Assembly: GCA_030828265.1 (NCBI GenBank)
Contig: JAURCW010000063.1
Coordinates: forward strand, 1-7,329
From: Burkholderiales bacterium
Lineage (GTDB): Bacteria > Pseudomonadota > Gammaproteobacteria > Burkholderiales > Burkholderiaceae_A
Length of the DNA: 7,329 nucleotides
Reading direction: 5' to 3'
Part shown: positions 6,041 to 7,329 of the stretch, one piece after another
How positions within the stretch are numbered: position 1 is the stretch's first letter
Layout of the letters: each line of letters starts with the position of its first letter
Notes under the pieces: generated by a model
The model's input: only the letters and a program-made list of their open reading frames with translations
What the model was told of the DNA's origin: nothing
Databases searched by the model: none
Program-made: the position numbers and the translations under genes

Positions 6041-6523
6041 ATGATGGGGTTTGGGGGGGAAGAGCGATTGGTCGTCTAGACGTTCAATCGGTTCTATATC
6101 AAACCCATCCTCACCATAGTCAAGGCTAAAGAATCGTTCGCCCTTAAGTAAGATTGATTTGGCAACCGTGAGATAGCCGAACTGCTGCGAGGCAAATTTA
6201 GCCAGCCCAAGATCCAGCACATGAATGGCGTTGGGCTCAATGTTCGGTGAAAGGTCGTAGAACACTTGCTGGCCAGGGTCGTAATTCCACCAGTGCTGAG
6301 TGAATTGCGCCGTCCCTAGGGTGGGCTTTGCAATGTAGAGCCACCCGCTTACCATTTTAAAGCCGTGGCTCTTTTGCACCTGGCTCGCATTGCGGAGGCA
6401 CTCGTTGTTTACTCCACCCTGAAGGAGGCGGGGTCTTATGACATCAAGGGTGGCCTCGCTGTATGGCTGTCTCTCAAGCAAAAAGCGTAGGAGAGCCCCT
6501 TGTTTGGGTGAGCTATTAAACAT
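6023..6523 (-). CDS. Hypothetical protein, 166 residues, with a Cys/His/Asp pattern
   Basis: I do not recognise a named family. From the ATG at 6523 the product has 166 residues, no signal peptide and no membrane helix. The conserved-looking part is residues 38-95: NNECLRNASQV with Cys42 and Asn45, a strand at HGFKMVSGWLYI (53-64), then FTQHWWNYD (74-82) with His77, and QVFYDLSPN (86-94) with Asp90 and Pro93. The order Cys-x-x-Asn ... Gly-Trp ... His-Trp ... Asp-x-(Ser/Thr)-Pro resembles a recurring pattern of small uncharacterised proteins and could be a papain-like Cys/His/Asp arrangement; this is inference. The C-terminal third (Asp/Glu-rich, then PPKPHHGQ) looks partly disordered. A TTG at 6529 would add two residues; neither start has a good ribosome site. 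It stands alone, divergent from the MaoC gene and facing the tRNA-linked cassette, and ends in its own terminator. Confidence 0.8.
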   Translation of the reverse strand: MFNSSPKQGALLRFLLERQPYSEATLDVIRPRLLQGGVNNECLRNASQVQKSHGFKMVSGWLYIAKPTLGTAQFTQHWWNYDPGQQVFYDLSPNIEPNAIHVLDLGLAKFASQQFGYLTVAKSILLKGERFFSLDYGEDGFDIEPIERLDDQSLFPPKPHHGQRLS

Positions 6524-6620
6524 TCTCAACTAATTTAACAAAATATTTCTACAAATGTAAATGTGGCAATGCAAAAACAGGGGTTAAACTAAGGTCTCTT
6601 TGCGATTAAGGGATTACCCT
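6524..6620. promoter_or_regulatory. Divergent AT-rich promoter region between the 166-residue gene and the MaoC gene
   Basis: This spacer is markedly AT-rich compared with its flanks and must drive both genes. For the minus strand, TTGCAT (6574-6569) and TAGAAA (6551-6546) are separated by exactly 17 bp, a fair sigma-70 pair that would start transcription about 20 bases ahead of the ATG. For the plus strand, TAAACT at 6585-6590 could be a -10, but no good -35 accompanies it; TTAACA at 6535-6540 is a better -35 match with only a weak partner. AAATGT is repeated in tandem at 6553-6564. The ribosome site of the MaoC gene, AAGGGAT, lies at 6608-6614. Confidence 0.4.
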
Positions 6621-7058
6621 ATGTCAACCAATACGCTTTTTGAGGAAATCACTATTGGGCAGTCGGCGAGCCTGTCTACTGTCCTCACCCAAGACATCCT
6701 AGATGCCTTCGTTAAGGTATCGGGAGACTGCAATCCTGCCCATACCGATCCAAGCTATGCAGCAACGACGCCCTTAAAGGCCGTCGTGGGCCATGGCATC
6801 TGGACGGCAAGTATTATTTCGCGCATCTTGGGCACCACATTTCCCGGGCCCGGCACGATTTATTTGGGGCAGACCTTGAAGTTCAAGCGGCCGGTCTATC
6901 TCGGTGATGAGATTACGGGCACCGTTAAGGTGTCTCAAAAGGACGAAAAGGGAAAAGTCTGGCTTGAGACCCTAGTAACGAACCAAAAGGGTGAGGCGGT
7001 GCTTGAAGGTGAGGCCGTTATTCTTGCTCCAACCAGTCGTTACGCCCTTCCCGGTTAA
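6621..7058 (+). CDS. MaoC/PhaJ-type (R)-specific enoyl-CoA hydratase
   Basis: The 145-residue protein is a single hotdog-fold MaoC domain. Such proteins add water to trans-2-enoyl-CoA to give (R)-3-hydroxyacyl-CoA, linking fatty acid oxidation with polyhydroxyalkanoate or other acyl-CoA pathways. The hydratase-2 motif is intact: FVKVSGDCNPAHTD (30-43) with Asp36 and His41 as the catalytic pair, followed by VVGHGIWTASIIS (55-67), GPGTIYLGQTLKFKRPVYLGDEITG (76-100) and the C-terminal strands. Length fits PhaJ-like enzymes (about 135-160). The ATG at 6621 is chosen because AAGGGAT lies seven bases before it and the hotdog domain begins right after; a TTG at 6600 would add seven unneeded residues. 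In some bacteria this domain is fused to phosphate acetyltransferase; here it stands alone and its stop is only 3 bp from the convergent RND gene. The physiological substrate cannot be read from the sequence. Confidence 0.9.
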   Translation: MSTNTLFEEITIGQSASLSTVLTQDILDAFVKVSGDCNPAHTDPSYAATTPLKAVVGHGIWTASIISRILGTTFPGPGTIYLGQTLKFKRPVYLGDEITGTVKVSQKDEKGKVWLETLVTNQKGEAVLEGEAVILAPTSRYALPG

Positions 7059-7061
7059 GTT

Positions 7062-7329
7062 CTAGGGAAGAGCGCCTTCTTTTTGTGCGTAGACCAAGCT
7101 GTACAGGGCCGGTAGCGAAAGCAAGGTAAGCCCAGTTGCCACCACCAGTCCTCCCATAATGGCAACAGCCATTGGACCCCAAAAGACGCTGCTTTGAAGG
7201 GGGATCATGGCAAGAACCGCTGCCGCTGCCGTGAGAGTGATGGGGCGAAATCGAAGAATCGTAGCCTCCACAATGGCGGATCGAACCGATAAGCCTCGGG
7301 CCCGTTCCTTCTCAATTTGATCAATAAGA
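7062..7329 (-). CDS. RND-family efflux transporter, inner-membrane permease; C-terminal end only
   Basis: The frame is open to the right edge of the window, so this is the last 88 residues of a protein that in this family is about 1,000-1,050 residues long. It reads IDQIEKERARGLSVRSAIVE, then RFRPITLTAAAAVLAMIPL, then GPMAVAIMGGLVVATGLTLL and LPALYSLVY, and ends in a short tail. This is the typical end of an RND pump: the cytoplasmic linker with a Glu- and Arg-rich helix, the RxRPIxxT motif, and the final two membrane helices. The GTG at 7269-7271 is an internal valine, not a start. The FWGPMAVAIMGGL wording fits the proteobacterial drug-efflux (HAE-1-like) group better than heavy-metal CzcA pumps, but with so little protein the substrate class is open. 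It converges with the MaoC gene with 3 bp between stops and no visible terminator. Confidence 0.9.
   Translation of the reverse strand, partial: LIDQIEKERARGLSVRSAIVEATILRFRPITLTAAAAVLAMIPLQSSVFWGPMAVAIMGGLVVATGLTLLSLPALYSLVYAQKEGALP

Noticed and set aside
6563..6580. TGGCA-type sigma-54 promoter ahead of the MaoC gene
   Set aside because: The required GC at the -12 position is absent at the fixed spacing (AC is present), so only half of the signature exists.
6600..6620. TTG start at 6600 for the MaoC-type hydratase
   Set aside because: The ATG at 6621 has AAGGGAT at proper spacing and gives the normal length; the extra residues would be encoded by the ribosome site itself.
7062..7271. A stand-alone 69-residue membrane protein starting at GTG 7271
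   Set aside because: The frame stays open to the window edge and the upstream residues match the RND pump linker, so it is the end of a large transporter.

Overview
The window looks like a compact chromosome of a betaproteobacterium, most likely of the order Burkholderiales. The basis is the gene order zinc-ribbon Nudix hydrolase - aat - bpt (ate) - pyrD on one strand, an arrangement I recall from Burkholderiales, together with proteobacterial-type protein sequences and an initiator tRNA close to the E. coli one. Base composition is roughly balanced. Genes are packed with almost no spacers, and I see no insertion sequence, CRISPR array or clear sign of recent transfer. The order-level placement is inference; no 16S gene is present.

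Layout. (1) 1-1914, plus strand: the end of lutA and all of lutB, two subunits of the iron-sulfur L-lactate oxidation complex. lutC does not follow; instead lutB runs 43 bp into the convergent pyrD. (2) 1872-4989, minus strand: a tight four-gene unit read Nudix - aat - bpt - pyrD, with junctions of 9 bp, 2 bp and a 4-bp ATGA overlap. Aat and Bpt are the two aminoacyl-tRNA:protein transferases of the bacterial N-degron pathway; PyrD is the quinone-linked dihydroorotate dehydrogenase of pyrimidine synthesis. (3) 5042-5118, plus strand: initiator tRNA-fMet. (4) 5134-5990, plus strand: three small unrecognised genes directly behind the tRNA, namely a 54-residue single-pass membrane protein, a 155-residue protein and a 69-residue protein. 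They are nearly contiguous and probably share a transcript with the tRNA. (5) 6017-6523, minus strand: an unrecognised 166-residue protein with a Cys/His/Asp pattern, whose last codons double as the stem of an intrinsic terminator. (6) 6621-7058, plus strand: a MaoC/PhaJ-type enoyl-CoA hydratase. (7) 7062-7329, minus strand: the C-terminal end of an RND efflux pump inner-membrane protein.

The best-understood parts are ordinary metabolism and protein turnover. The part most worth a second look is 5042-6540: a tRNA gene plus a three-gene cassette of unknown function, facing another unknown gene. No single new system is demonstrated by the sequence alone. No gene-free stretch exceeds 100 bases; the longest is the divergent spacer at 6524-6620.
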